A stretch of DNA of 64,000 nucleotides from the NCBI RefSeq assembly GCF_006874465.1, contig NZ_VIRL01000003.1, positions 124,001-188,000 of the forward strand, in the 5' to 3' direction. Below are positions 17,721 through 25,760 of this stretch, one piece after another. The number at the start of each line of letters is the position of its first letter. The first letter of the stretch is position 1. The DNA comes from Microbispora bryophytorum (lineage in GTDB: Bacteria; Actinomycetota; Actinomycetes; Streptosporangiales; Streptosporangiaceae). The position numbers and the translations under genes were made by a program. Below the pieces are notes generated by a model. That model was not told the origin of the DNA and ran no database searches. It saw nothing but the letters and a program-made list of their open reading frames with translations.

Positions 17721-19553
17721 GTGAGCCGTCGGACACACATCTCCCGCAACGGGATAGCGCGTCCATGGGTGCCCGCAGCGGCAGCGTACGCCGCGCTGAT
17801 CATCGGCATCCTGGACATCGTCAAGGGCGTGTTCCCGCGCCTGCGCGGAAGCAGGATCAGCGAGATCGCGAGCGTCCTGCCGGGCAGCGTCACCACGCTC
17901 GCCGAGACGGCGTCGCTGCTGGTCGGGATCTTGCTGATCATGCTTGCCCACGCTCTCAGGCGGCGGAAGGCGCGGGCGTGGCGCGCGGTCGTGGTGCTGC
18001 TGACGGTGAGCGTCGTGCTCGAGGCGCTGCACCGGCGCCCGGTCGCCGCGTCGGTGTCGCTGCTCCTGTGTGTGGTGCTGCTGGTCAACAGACGGGAGTT
18101 CTACGCCCTGTCCGACCCGCGCTCGCGCTGGCGGGCGCTGTGGAACCTGCTGGTGCTCGGCGCGTTCGACGTCGTGATCGGGTGGATCCTCATCGCCGCG
18201 TACCATCAGACGATCGCCGACCACCCCGGCTTCGGCGACCAGTTGTGGCACGTCGTGCTCGGCCTGGTAGGCCTGGAGGGGCCGGTCGCGTTCACGTCCG
18301 AGCGCGCCGGCGACCTGGTCTACTTCTCACTCGCCGGGCTCGGCGCGCTCACCGCCGTCACCACGATCTACCTGGCCCTCCGGCCGGAACGGCCGGTCGC
18401 GGCGCTCACCGAGGACGACGAGCGGCGTCTGCGGGCCCTGCTCGACCGGTACGGCCGGCAGGACTCGCTCGGATACTTCGCGCTCCGCCGGGACAAGAGC
18501 GTGATCTTCTCGCCCAGTGGCAAGGCCGCCGTGGCCTACCGGGTCGTCGCCGGGGTGATGCTGGCCAGCGGCGACCCGATCGGCGATCCGGAGGCGTGGC
18601 CCGGCGCGATCAGGCGGTTCCTGGAGGAGGCCAGGCGGCACGCGTGGGTCCCCGCCGTCATCGGGTGCGGCGAGACCGGCGGCGAGGTGTGGACCAGAGA
18701 GGGCGGACTCGACGCGCTGGAGATCGGGGACGAGGCCGTCGTGGAGGTGGCCGGTTTCACACTGGAAGGCCGGGCCATGCGCAACGTGCGCCAGATGGTC
18801 AAGCGGGTGGAGCGGCTCGGCTACACCTGCCGGGTGCGGCGGACGGGCGACCTGAGCGAGGCGGACCGCGAGCGTATCCGCAACGCGGCCGACTTCTGGA
18901 GAGGCACCGAGACCGAGCGGGGTTTCTCGATGGCGCTCGGCCGGTTCGGCGACCCCGCCGACGCCGGCTGCCTGGTGGTCACCGCCCACCGGGCCGCGCC
19001 CGAGGGCGAGGAGCCGCCGGGCGGGGACATCCGGGCCGTCCTGCATTTCGTGCCCTGGGGAGCCGACGGGATCTCCCTCGACCTCATGCGGCGCGACCGC
19101 GACGCCGACCCCGGGCTCAACGAACTGCTGATCGTCCGGGCTCTGCAGGCCGCGCCGGAGTTCGGCGTGGCCAGGGTGTCGCTGAATTTCGCGATGTTCC
19201 GCTCCGCGCTGGCGCGGGGGGAGCGGCTGGGGGCGGGGCCGGTGCTGCGCGCCTGGCGCGGCGTCCTCGTCTTCCTGTCCCGCTGGTTCCAGATCGAGTC
19301 GTTGTACCGCTTCAACGCCAAGTTCAGCCCGCTGTGGGTGCCGAGGTTCCTGGTCTACCCGACCGCGCGCGACCTGCCGCGCATCGGCGTCTCCGCGCTC
19401 CGGGCGGAGGCGTTCCTCACGCTGCCGGGCCTGGGCCGGGGGAACGGCCCGTTCCAGCGGTGGCGCCGCCCGCAGGCCGTCCCCGACGCGGTCACCGGCG
19501 GCAGACGCCGGGGAGGTCGCAGAGCTTGGCGGCCATCGTCCGGGCGTCCGTGA
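17721..19553 (+). CDS. MprF/LysX-like phosphatidylglycerol lysyltransferase domain protein
   Basis: This 610-residue membrane protein has five or six N-terminal helices (residues 15-215) and a cytoplasmic GNAT-like DUF2156 domain (about 235-570). MprF enzymes of this kind attach an aminoacyl group to phosphatidylglycerol and lower the negative surface charge. DSLGYFALRRDKSVIFSPSGKA and SLNFAMFRSAL are typical of the family. No lysyl-tRNA synthetase domain is fused, unlike mycobacterial LysX. The start GTG 17721 is preferred over GTG 17682 because a -10 box stands 7 bases before it. The 3' end overlaps the next convergent gene by 62 bases. Confidence 0.82.
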   Translation: MSRRTHISRNGIARPWVPAAAAYAALIIGILDIVKGVFPRLRGSRISEIASVLPGSVTTLAETASLLVGILLIMLAHALRRRKARAWRAVVVLLTVSVVLEALHRRPVAASVSLLLCVVLLVNRREFYALSDPRSRWRALWNLLVLGAFDVVIGWILIAAYHQTIADHPGFGDQLWHVVLGLVGLEGPVAFTSERAGDLVYFSLAGLGALTAVTTIYLALRPERPVAALTEDDERRLRALLDRYGRQDSLGYFALRRDKSVIFSPSGKAAVAYRVVAGVMLASGDPIGDPEAWPGAIRRFLEEARRHAWVPAVIGCGETGGEVWTREGGLDALEIGDEAVVEVAGFTLEGRAMRNVRQMVKRVERLGYTCRVRRTGDLSEADRERIRNAADFWRGTETERGFSMALGRFGDPADAGCLVVTAHRAAPEGEEPPGGDIRAVLHFVPWGADGISLDLMRRDRDADPGLNELLIVRALQAAPEFGVARVSLNFAMFRSALARGERLGAGPVLRAWRGVLVFLSRWFQIESLYRFNAKFSPLWVPRFLVYPTARDLPRIGVSALRAEAFLTLPGLGRGNGPFQRWRRPQAVPDAVTGGRRRGGRRAWRPSSGRP

Positions 19554-20166
19554 TCAGCGGGCGGAACTGGGAGACCGGAAGGCTCTTGGTCACCAGGCCG
19601 GTCCTGACGTAGACCGCCACCGCGCTCCCCTTGCGGACGATGACGGTGCGGGAGCGGTTCTCGAAGAAGAAGCCGCCGACCCGGAGGGCCTCGTCGCCGA
19701 CGTTGGTGCTCTTCCACCTGTACGAGTGACGGTTCGCGCCGCGGCCTCTCGCGGCGCACTCGGCCAGGTCGGCGCGTACGGACTTCATCGCGGCCTTCGC
19801 GGCCCGCTCCGACGGGTAGAGCACGACCTGCTCGCTGCGGTAGACGGTCTCCGCCACATAGGTGAACGTACGGCTCGCGCTGCGGCCGTCGCGGGCGGTC
19901 CTGCGTCCGCACGGGTTCACCTCAAGGGGCCTCTTCCGGCTGTCGGTGAGCTTCAGGTGCTCCCATGGCCGGTGCGGGCCGTTCACCTTGGCCTCGTTCA
20001 GCAGGAACCCCTTGGGCAGCCCGGCCGGAGCGGACGCCTGGCTCGCGTCCGCCGCCGTGGCCGTCACGCGCGCCACCGGCGCCGCTTTCGCCTGACTCGC
20101 GCCCGTCACCGTAGCCATCACCGTCGCCACGGCGACCGCCGCCACGGAGGTCAGAACCCTGCGCAT
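19492..20166 (-). CDS. Secreted protein of unknown function, PknH sensor-like
   Basis: This 224-residue exported protein has a signal peptide of about 30 residues (MRRVLTSVAAVAVATVMATV, cleavage near SQAKA). The mature part has four or five Cys and a region SERAAKAAMKSVRADLAECA that resembles the PknH-type extracellular sensor fold found in many actinomycete secreted proteins. The start ATG 20166 has AAGGGAG 7 bases upstream; an upstream extension to 20244 is polar and would bury the signal peptide. It converges on the lysyltransferase gene with a 62-base overlap. The family call is tentative. Confidence 0.55.
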   Translation of the reverse strand: MRRVLTSVAAVAVATVMATVTGASQAKAAPVARVTATAADASQASAPAGLPKGFLLNEAKVNGPHRPWEHLKLTDSRKRPLEVNPCGRRTARDGRSASRTFTYVAETVYRSEQVVLYPSERAAKAAMKSVRADLAECAARGRGANRHSYRWKSTNVGDEALRVGGFFFENRSRTVIVRKGSAVAVYVRTGLVTKSLPVSQFRPLITDARTMAAKLCDLPGVCRR

Positions 20167-20253
20167 CGCATGCTCCCTTGCCGATCGGTCGACGTCCCGT
20201 TCGACGGGGCCTTCGCGGATTTTGTTCTGCACGTTGTCTGGCATGTCGCCCCG

Positions 20254-20508
20254 TCAGCGCCTGTTCGCCAGGTCGCGAGCCTCGCGTTGCAGCCGATCGG
20301 CCTCGTCGAGAAGCCGAGCCGCCACCGTGCCGCAGCGCGTTCTCCAGGTTCCGATCTCACCGCGTACCCGGTCGGTCAACGGGCCCGACCACTCCATAGT
20401 GGCGGCCATACCGTTCACGCTGTCGACCAGTTTTTCCACGTCGTGGGCTAATTCCCGAAGTTTGGCGGCCCTGCTTTCGAGTTCCTGCACCTCGGGCGGA
20501 GACGACAC
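20254..20508 (-). CDS. WXG100-like small helical protein
   Basis: This 84-residue protein is almost entirely helical. Residues 5-37 and 45-82 form two amphipathic helices around a turn containing EWSGPLTD. This size and hairpin layout are those of WXG100/ESAT-6-like substrates or partner proteins of type VII secretion, although the turn reads W-S-G rather than W-x-G. The start is GTG 20508 with GAGGAG upstream. It is divergent, by 57 bases, from a 469-residue secreted-effector-like gene. A partner role for that protein is inferred from the arrangement only. Confidence 0.55.
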   Translation of the reverse strand: MSSPPEVQELESRAAKLRELAHDVEKLVDSVNGMAATMEWSGPLTDRVRGEIGTWRTRCGTVAARLLDEADRLQREARDLANRR

Positions 20509-20551
20509 CTTTTCTCCTCTCGGAGCGCTTTATCAGAGGATAAGTTACAGG

Positions 20552-20557
20552 TAGGCT
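20552..20557 (+). promoter_or_regulatory. Predicted -10 box of the type VII-like cassette, leaderless arrangement
   Basis: TAGGCT (TANNNT) ends 8 bases before the ATG at 20566 in the short divergent region. No ribosome site is visible before this ATG, so a leaderless message is likely. Confidence 0.45.
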
Positions 20558-20565
20558 CCCGCCGC

Positions 20566-21975
20566 ATGGGGGAAGGCGTGACGCGGAGCTTCAGGCCAGA
20601 AGAGCTTGAACGTCTGGCCGGCCTTATGGACGACCTGAACAGGTCGGCAGATGAGGTTTTTAAGCGTGCCTGGCCCCTGCAGGCGTCCCAATTCGTCACA
20701 CCGCTGGGGGAAATGCCGGGCTGGGGGAGTGACACGGCCAAGGAGTTGAGGCGGCGGGCGGCGATTGGACGACTGCAGACCGGCGACCCGTTCGCCGGGC
20801 TCGCGTGGGCCGGTTTTCCACCGCTGGAAATCGTCGCGAATGGCAACAAGATCGACCCGGCGACTCTCATCTCCGTCAACTCGGTCGCGGACTGGGCGAA
20901 CAAGACCGGAAATTCGGATTTCCAGCGCAAGCCCGAAGAGTCGCTGGACGACTACCTCACGCGATTGAAGGCCGCCGCCGTCGCGCACGCCATTCCGGCC
21001 CTCGAACCGCACGAGGCGACGGTCGCCAACATCCTCAAAATCGTGGGCGATGTCCGCGGAGTCACCACGGCGGCCCCAATCGTCACCACCCAAGCCGTGT
21101 CCCTCAGCCGCGTGCTGTTCCACAACAACGTCCTGAGACCGGCAGTCAACCCACTGCTGGCGAAGGCCAAGGAAAGCACGCTGGTCAAGGAGAGCAGCGT
21201 GGTCAACGCAAGCCCGCGACTCCAGGCTCTCGTGAAGAACCTCGCGCTGGCCCCGAGATCCGTCACCGCACCGGGTACCGGCCTCGCCGGTCTCACTCGC
21301 CGGCTCTTCATGAAAAGCAAGCTCTATCGCGATTACGTGACCTTGCTTCCTCACCACGTGGAGTTGGACGCCGCTGGCCGAGCTGTGGAAGCCGGACGAG
21401 CCCTCGTTGGTGTCCGGGCGAACAACCTCCTCAACCGAGCCTTCGGGAACAATCAGCTAGCCGCGCTGCTGGGCGGCAAAACCCACGCGGGTGAGGAGGT
21501 GAAGGCCTCTGGTCAGGCCAGTCTGCTCAAAGTCTGGAAGGCCACCGGGAACTCGCAGAAGATGGAGATCGCTGCGAGGACTCTGAAGGTGGAGCCCGCT
21601 GCTTTGACACGGATGGGGGCTGTCGTCCGGACCGCCGGTTTCCTTCGTTTGGGCAACCTGGCAGGGCAAATCGTCGCCACCGGCTACAGCGCCGCCAACG
21701 TCATCTCACAGGGCGATCCCAGAGACGCCTTCAAGCGCAACGGCGCCGGTTATGTCGCGGATGTTGCCGAGGTGGGATTCAACGCCTCACTCACCGCCGC
21801 GTTGGTCTGTCCTAATCCCGTCACCATCGGCGCTACCGTCATCACCGGTTCCGTCTATCTCGGCGCGAAGGTCGTTGAACACTGGGACGACATCGAGGCC
21901 GGTGCGAAGAAGGCGAGCAAGGCGATCGGCGACGGAGCCAAGAAAGTTCTCTCCAGTCTCAACCCGTTCGACTAG
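20566..21975 (+). CDS. Large type VII-like secreted protein, no toxin domain recognised
   Basis: This 469-residue protein comes from an unrecognised family. The N-terminal 60 residues are helical, with a W-rich turn (GEMPGWGSDTAKELRRRAAI) like that of LXG/WXG proteins. The middle is Ala/Leu-rich helix. Residues 400-445 include a Gly/Ala hydrophobic stretch (ASLTAALVCPNPVTIGATVI). The end (EAGAKKASKAIGDGAKKVLSSLNPF) is a cationic amphipathic helix of the type that closes many polymorphic-toxin carriers. No catalytic motif is visible. It probably forms an operon with the next two genes, 17 and 7 bases apart. GTG 20578 is an alternative start. Confidence 0.55.
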   Translation: MGEGVTRSFRPEELERLAGLMDDLNRSADEVFKRAWPLQASQFVTPLGEMPGWGSDTAKELRRRAAIGRLQTGDPFAGLAWAGFPPLEIVANGNKIDPATLISVNSVADWANKTGNSDFQRKPEESLDDYLTRLKAAAVAHAIPALEPHEATVANILKIVGDVRGVTTAAPIVTTQAVSLSRVLFHNNVLRPAVNPLLAKAKESTLVKESSVVNASPRLQALVKNLALAPRSVTAPGTGLAGLTRRLFMKSKLYRDYVTLLPHHVELDAAGRAVEAGRALVGVRANNLLNRAFGNNQLAALLGGKTHAGEEVKASGQASLLKVWKATGNSQKMEIAARTLKVEPAALTRMGAVVRTAGFLRLGNLAGQIVATGYSAANVISQGDPRDAFKRNGAGYVADVAEVGFNASLTAALVCPNPVTIGATVITGSVYLGAKVVEHWDDIEAGAKKASKAIGDGAKKVLSSLNPFD

Positions 21976-21992
21976 CGCAGGGGAGAGCGACG

Positions 21993-22823
21993 ATGCCGTC
22001 CTTCGACAGCGGACGTGACCGATACCGGTTCGGTCCCGAGCACTTGGGAGTCCTGGGGTGCCTGTACGAAGGGAAACGGGTCACGAGCGACCTGGTGAAG
22101 GCGCGGCAGGAGTTGCAGGCGATCGGCGTGATCAGTGACGACGACGTCGTCATCCCCGAACTCGCCCGCCTGACGGACGCCCTCGCCGAGCCGATCGTGC
22201 TCGTCCAGATCGAGACCACCGGCGGCCAGGGGATGACGAACCACGGCGCGGTCATCGGGAACGACGCCTGCTACGTGTACGAGGGGTGGCCGGGCGAACC
22301 GGAGTCCGAGTTTGTCCGCACCGATCCCAGCACTCTGGTCTGGTCGCTGGCACGCGTCGTGGGCTTGCGCGACAGGGATGCCAACCCACCCGCGGTCGCG
22401 GTCGTCACGACGACGATCGGCGTGGTGGACGCCGGATTCGTGGCACTGTCCGAAGCGGACACCGGCGACGTGGAGGAGGCCGCCGAGCAGTTGCGCGCAG
22501 TGCTAGCCGTGGAGGGCGGGCTTGCCGATCCCGAACTGACGGTCTTCACGCACCTTCTGCTCCAGCTCAACGGCAACTGGCGGATGACCGTGGCGTGGAA
22601 CAACCGGGAGAGCGGAGGCACCGACGTTCGCGGCATCACGGTGCTGGATTGCGGCCCTCTCGGATATTGGCTGCGTGAGCGTCCCGCAGAGCCGATCCTG
22701 CCGGGGACGGTGACCTCAGACAGCGAATTCAGGCTCGTGTTCACCGAGACGCCACGTGTCTGGGAGCTGATCAGTCAGCTCCTGCCCGGCGTCGAGGAAC
22801 TGCCTATTTCCGTCGAGCGGTGA
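21993..22823 (+). CDS. EspG-like putative type VII secretion chaperone
   Basis: This 276-residue protein has the general layout of EspG/ESX-associated chaperones. An N-terminal segment (ARQELQAIGVISDDDVVIPELARLTDALAEP) precedes beta strands. A C-terminal region has a repeated strand pattern ending in VWELISQLLPGVEEL. The likeness is a pattern match and not a secure family call. In mycobacteria EspG binds WXG/PE-PPE substrates in the cytoplasm before export. It starts at ATG 21993 with GGGGAG upstream, 17 bases after the secreted-protein gene, and is followed 7 bases later by a 190-residue gene. Confidence 0.45.
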   Translation: MPSFDSGRDRYRFGPEHLGVLGCLYEGKRVTSDLVKARQELQAIGVISDDDVVIPELARLTDALAEPIVLVQIETTGGQGMTNHGAVIGNDACYVYEGWPGEPESEFVRTDPSTLVWSLARVVGLRDRDANPPAVAVVTTTIGVVDAGFVALSEADTGDVEEAAEQLRAVLAVEGGLADPELTVFTHLLLQLNGNWRMTVAWNNRESGGTDVRGITVLDCGPLGYWLRERPAEPILPGTVTSDSEFRLVFTETPRVWELISQLLPGVEELPISVER

Positions 22824-22830
22824 GGGTGAC

Positions 22831-23403
22831 ATGCCAGAGTTCACGTTTGATCTTGTGCTGCAACGGCCTGCTGACCGCCGGGAGCAGGAAGCAATCTTCC
22901 TGGTCCTTGTCGGTACTGCGAGTCCGTACGGGGAGGTATCTCTTACGATCTCCAGGTTTCCCAGAGAGGCCACCCTCCTCGCGAAGGGGTTGCCGAAGGC
23001 GTCGCTTTCTCATCCGGACCTCCTTAGACAGGGATACATCCCGATCGACGCCGAAACGCGCCTGGTTGTAGGCGGAGCCACCGCCAGCCTCGCCCGAAAC
23101 CGGCGTGCTCTACGCAGGGAGGATCGCGGCTTCAGCATCAAACTGGGGGAACGCGACTACACCTACCTGTTCGGTTCAAGAGGGGAAGAGTTGCGCGAGA
23201 GCGCACGTGGCCCTCTGGTGAGGCTGTCCAGTGTGGACCCCACGGGGCAGAAGTTCGCATTGACCGTCCTATCGGACGCCGACGCTACGGATCTCGCCTT
23301 GGCCATCGTCCTTCAGGGTGCCGACACGAGTGGGCTGAGCATCACGGGAGCGATCATGTCCGGGGTCACGTCGTTCTTCAACGGTGGGTACGGTGACCGA
23401 TGA
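22831..23403 (+). CDS. Conserved-looking protein of unknown function, last gene of the cassette
   Basis: This 190-residue protein is unrecognised. It looks mainly beta-stranded, with a run of short strands (FSIKLGERDYTYLF, PLVRLSSVD, FALTVLSDADATDLALAIVL) ending in a helix of the kind seen in small beta-barrel proteins. It has no signal peptide and no membrane segment. It begins 7 bases after the EspG-like gene and is surely co-transcribed. By position it could be an immunity or accessory factor of the secreted protein, but no sequence feature proves this. Confidence 0.5.
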   Translation: MPEFTFDLVLQRPADRREQEAIFLVLVGTASPYGEVSLTISRFPREATLLAKGLPKASLSHPDLLRQGYIPIDAETRLVVGGATASLARNRRALRREDRGFSIKLGERDYTYLFGSRGEELRESARGPLVRLSSVDPTGQKFALTVLSDADATDLALAIVLQGADTSGLSITGAIMSGVTSFFNGGYGDR

Positions 23404-23427
23404 ATCACCACGGCTCCGGACGCCTCT

Positions 23428-23463
23428 CCGGCCGCCCGCGCCGATGGCCTGTGGTGCGGCCGG
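23428..23463. terminator. Hairpin after the type VII-like cassette
   Basis: CCGGCCGC (23428-23435) pairs with GCGGCCGG (23456-23463) across a 20-base loop, soon after the stop of the 190-residue gene. It sits between converging genes. The rest of the 23404-23646 gap shows no gene. Confidence 0.4.
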
Positions 23464-23646
23464 CGCCGCCGGTCAACGAGCGGTCGATGCGCTGATCTTT
23501 CTCGCTTGGCTGTCTCCGTCTCCGTTACCGGTTGGTGGGGGGTGAGGACGCCCCGCGGCTGTATACGCCTGTGGACCGTTCGGAACGCTCCACCGGCCGC
23601 GGGGGGTGGGACGGCTTGCGCCCTCGGCGGCCGGTGTGCCGCTGGT

Positions 23647-24303
23647 TCAGGACGCCCGGCGGCCCGCGCTGGTGCGAGGCTGCGGTTCCGGCTCGGCCGG
23701 CCCGGTTCCCCGCTGTGGCGGCACGACCGGCGTGGGCCGCACCAGGCCGAGGGCGACGACCTCGTTGGCGAGCCGGGTGCGCCGGTTGGTGCCTTCCGGG
23801 ATGCGGAACTTCTGGTAAAGCCGCAGCAGATGCTGCTTGACGGCCGCCTCGGTCACCACGAGGTCGTCGGCGATCTCCCGGGCCGTCGCGGGCGCCACGA
23901 ACGCCTCGTCGGACAGCGCGGGACGGCACAGCGAGGTGAGGACGTCGACCTCCCGGCGGGTGAGCTCCGGCGCGGCGGCCCGGCGCAGCTCGACCTCGGG
24001 GGCGAGGTCCTCCCGCGGGATCCCGCCCACCCGGGCCCGCGCGGCTCCGAAGGAGACGACGTCGCCGTCGTCCAGCACCCTCCTGGCGATCGGCCTGCCG
24101 TTCACCCGGGTGCCGTTGCGGGACAGGCCCAGGTCCACGACGTACAGGTAGGGCCCGCGACGGACGAATTCGGCGTGCAGCCGTGACACGCTCGGATCCG
24201 TCAGCCGGATGTCCACGCCTCGGCCGCGGCCGATCGTGGTGACGTCGGGGCGCAGCGGCACCACCTCGCCGCTGTCCTCGATCCGTATGAACGGCCCCTC
24301 CAC
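23647..24303 (-). CDS. FHA domain fused to a C-terminal helix-turn-helix
   Basis: This 218-residue protein has a forkhead-associated domain (residues 5-95) with the phosphothreonine-binding marks TIGRGRGVDIRL, SVSRLHAEF and SRNGTRVNG. A helix-turn-helix region (about 110-190) contains LTRREVDVL, ATAREIADDLVVTEAAVKQHLLRLYQKF and RTRLANE, like LuxR-type DNA-binding domains. It therefore should bind a phosphorylated partner of a Ser/Thr kinase and also bind DNA. The gene is divergent from citrate synthase, 181 bases away, which makes that gene a natural first target; this is inference. Confidence 0.85.
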   Translation of the reverse strand: MEGPFIRIEDSGEVVPLRPDVTTIGRGRGVDIRLTDPSVSRLHAEFVRRGPYLYVVDLGLSRNGTRVNGRPIARRVLDDGDVVSFGAARARVGGIPREDLAPEVELRRAAAPELTRREVDVLTSLCRPALSDEAFVAPATAREIADDLVVTEAAVKQHLLRLYQKFRIPEGTNRRTRLANEVVALGLVRPTPVVPPQRGTGPAEPEPQPRTSAGRRAS

Positions 24304-24484
24304 GGCAGTTCCTCCCCAGGTAGCCCGCCGTTACTTTCCCTATAGCTGCGGCTTACCCACCCGTGGCGAGGGGGAATCGCCTTTGCCGTGAGCAGAATCA
24401 ATCGTGAAATTGGTCTGGACCTTTGAGGGGCGCTTTACCTGCTCACGGGTAGACTTCGGGCGGAGATAAGCGGAGGAAACACTT

Positions 24485-25606
24485 ATGGCGGACAAGCCCA
24501 CCAAAGGCCTCGCCGATGTCGTCGCCGCGTCCACAGCGCTCAGCGACATCGACGGCACGGCCGGCCGTCTCTCCTACCGGGGATACGACATCCACGAGCT
24601 GGCCGGCCACGCCACCTTCGAGGAGGTGGCCCACCTGCTCCAGCGCGGCACGCTGCCGACCCGCCGGCAACTCGCGGACTACGGCGCGGAGCTGGCCGAA
24701 GGCCGCACCCTGGGCGCACTCGTCGAGAGCGACATCTCCGAGCTCGCCGGGAAGCAGGGGCCTATGGAGGCGCTGCGCACCCTGGTCTCACTGGCCGCGG
24801 CCGACGACCCGGACAAGGACTCCAACGCCGCCGACGCCAACCGCCGCAAGGCCGCCAGGCTCACGGCGCAGCAGCCGGTCCTGGTCGCCCGCTACCACGC
24901 GGCCAGGACGGGAGCGGACATCCCGGCGCCCGATCCCGAGCTGAGCACCGCCGCGAACTTCCTGCTGCAGATCACCGGCCGCCGCCCCGAGCGGCGCGAG
25001 GTCGAGATCTTCGACACCTGCCTGGTGCTGCACGCCGACCACACGATGAACGCGTCCACCTTCGCCGCCCGCGTGTGCGCCGCGACGCTGTCTGACATGC
25101 ACTCGGCGATCGTCGCCGCCGTCGGCACGCTCAAGGGCCCCCTCCACGGTGGGGCGAACGAGCAGGTCATGCGTACGCTGGAAGCGCTGGACCCACGCGG
25201 GGTCGCGCAGGCCGTACGGGACAAGCTGGCGGCGGGCGAGAAGATCATGGGATTCGGGCACCGCGTCTACAAGACCGAGGACCCCCGTGCGACGCATCTG
25301 CGGCGGATGTCGCAGGAGCTGGCCGAGGCCTCGGGCGACGACACCTACTACCGGATGTCGCGGGAGATGGAGGAGGTCGTCTTCGCGGACAAGCACCTGT
25401 ACCCGAACGTCGACTTCTACGCGGCGACCGTCTACCACTACCTCGGCATCCCGACGGACCTGTTCACGCCCGTGTTCTCGGTCAGCCGGATGTCTGGATG
25501 GACCGCCCACGTGATCGAGCAGCACGCCGACAACCGGCTGATCCGGCCGGACAGCGAGTACATCGGCGAGCGTGACCAGAAGTGGGTGCCCATCGACGAG
25601 CGTTGA
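24485..25606 (+). CDS. Citrate synthase (short actinobacterial/archaeal type)
   Basis: This enzyme condenses oxaloacetate and acetyl-CoA to citrate. At 373 residues it belongs to the short citrate/2-methylcitrate synthase group. Active-site marks are LHGGANEQV near residue 221, GFGHRVYK near residue 258 and NVDFYAATVYHYLGIP near residue 310 (Asp). The start is ATG with GGAGG upstream, and TAGACT about 30 bases further up is a possible -10 box. Sequence alone does not exclude methylcitrate synthase, but no prp genes are nearby. The 3' end runs into the predicted guide of the following TnpB element. Confidence 0.9.
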   Translation: MADKPTKGLADVVAASTALSDIDGTAGRLSYRGYDIHELAGHATFEEVAHLLQRGTLPTRRQLADYGAELAEGRTLGALVESDISELAGKQGPMEALRTLVSLAAADDPDKDSNAADANRRKAARLTAQQPVLVARYHAARTGADIPAPDPELSTAANFLLQITGRRPERREVEIFDTCLVLHADHTMNASTFAARVCAATLSDMHSAIVAAVGTLKGPLHGGANEQVMRTLEALDPRGVAQAVRDKLAAGEKIMGFGHRVYKTEDPRATHLRRMSQELAEASGDDTYYRMSREMEEVVFADKHLYPNVDFYAATVYHYLGIPTDLFTPVFSVSRMSGWTAHVIEQHADNRLIRPDSEYIGERDQKWVPIDER

Positions 25607-25624
25607 AACAGGCATGGGAGAGAC

Positions 25625-25760
25625 TTGACTCCTTCCCCGCCTAAGGGCGGGGGATTCCACCCCTCGCGGGCTGGGTTTCCTGCTTCACCGCCGACCGCCG
25701 AAGGGAGGACCCTTGCGGACTCACGTCAGCTCCACAGGCAGACACCGCTCGACCAGCGGC
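25625..25760 (-). ncRNA. Predicted omega RNA (reRNA) of the TnpB element
   Basis: TnpB nucleases use an RNA made from the 3' end of their own gene plus the right end of the element. Here the stem CCCCGCC/GGCGGGG (25635-25641 and 25646-25652) contains the tnpB stop codon at its loop and is followed by AAGGAGTCAA. This matches the layout of the ISDra2 omega RNA, which ends in TTCAA. The guide would begin at 25624 and run down to about 25605, into the citrate synthase stop. The 5' limit is approximate. Confidence 0.5.

Noticed and set aside
23506-24186. 226-residue plus-strand frame opposite the FHA gene
   Set aside because: The FHA-HTH protein on the other strand explains the segment, and the plus frame has no motif.
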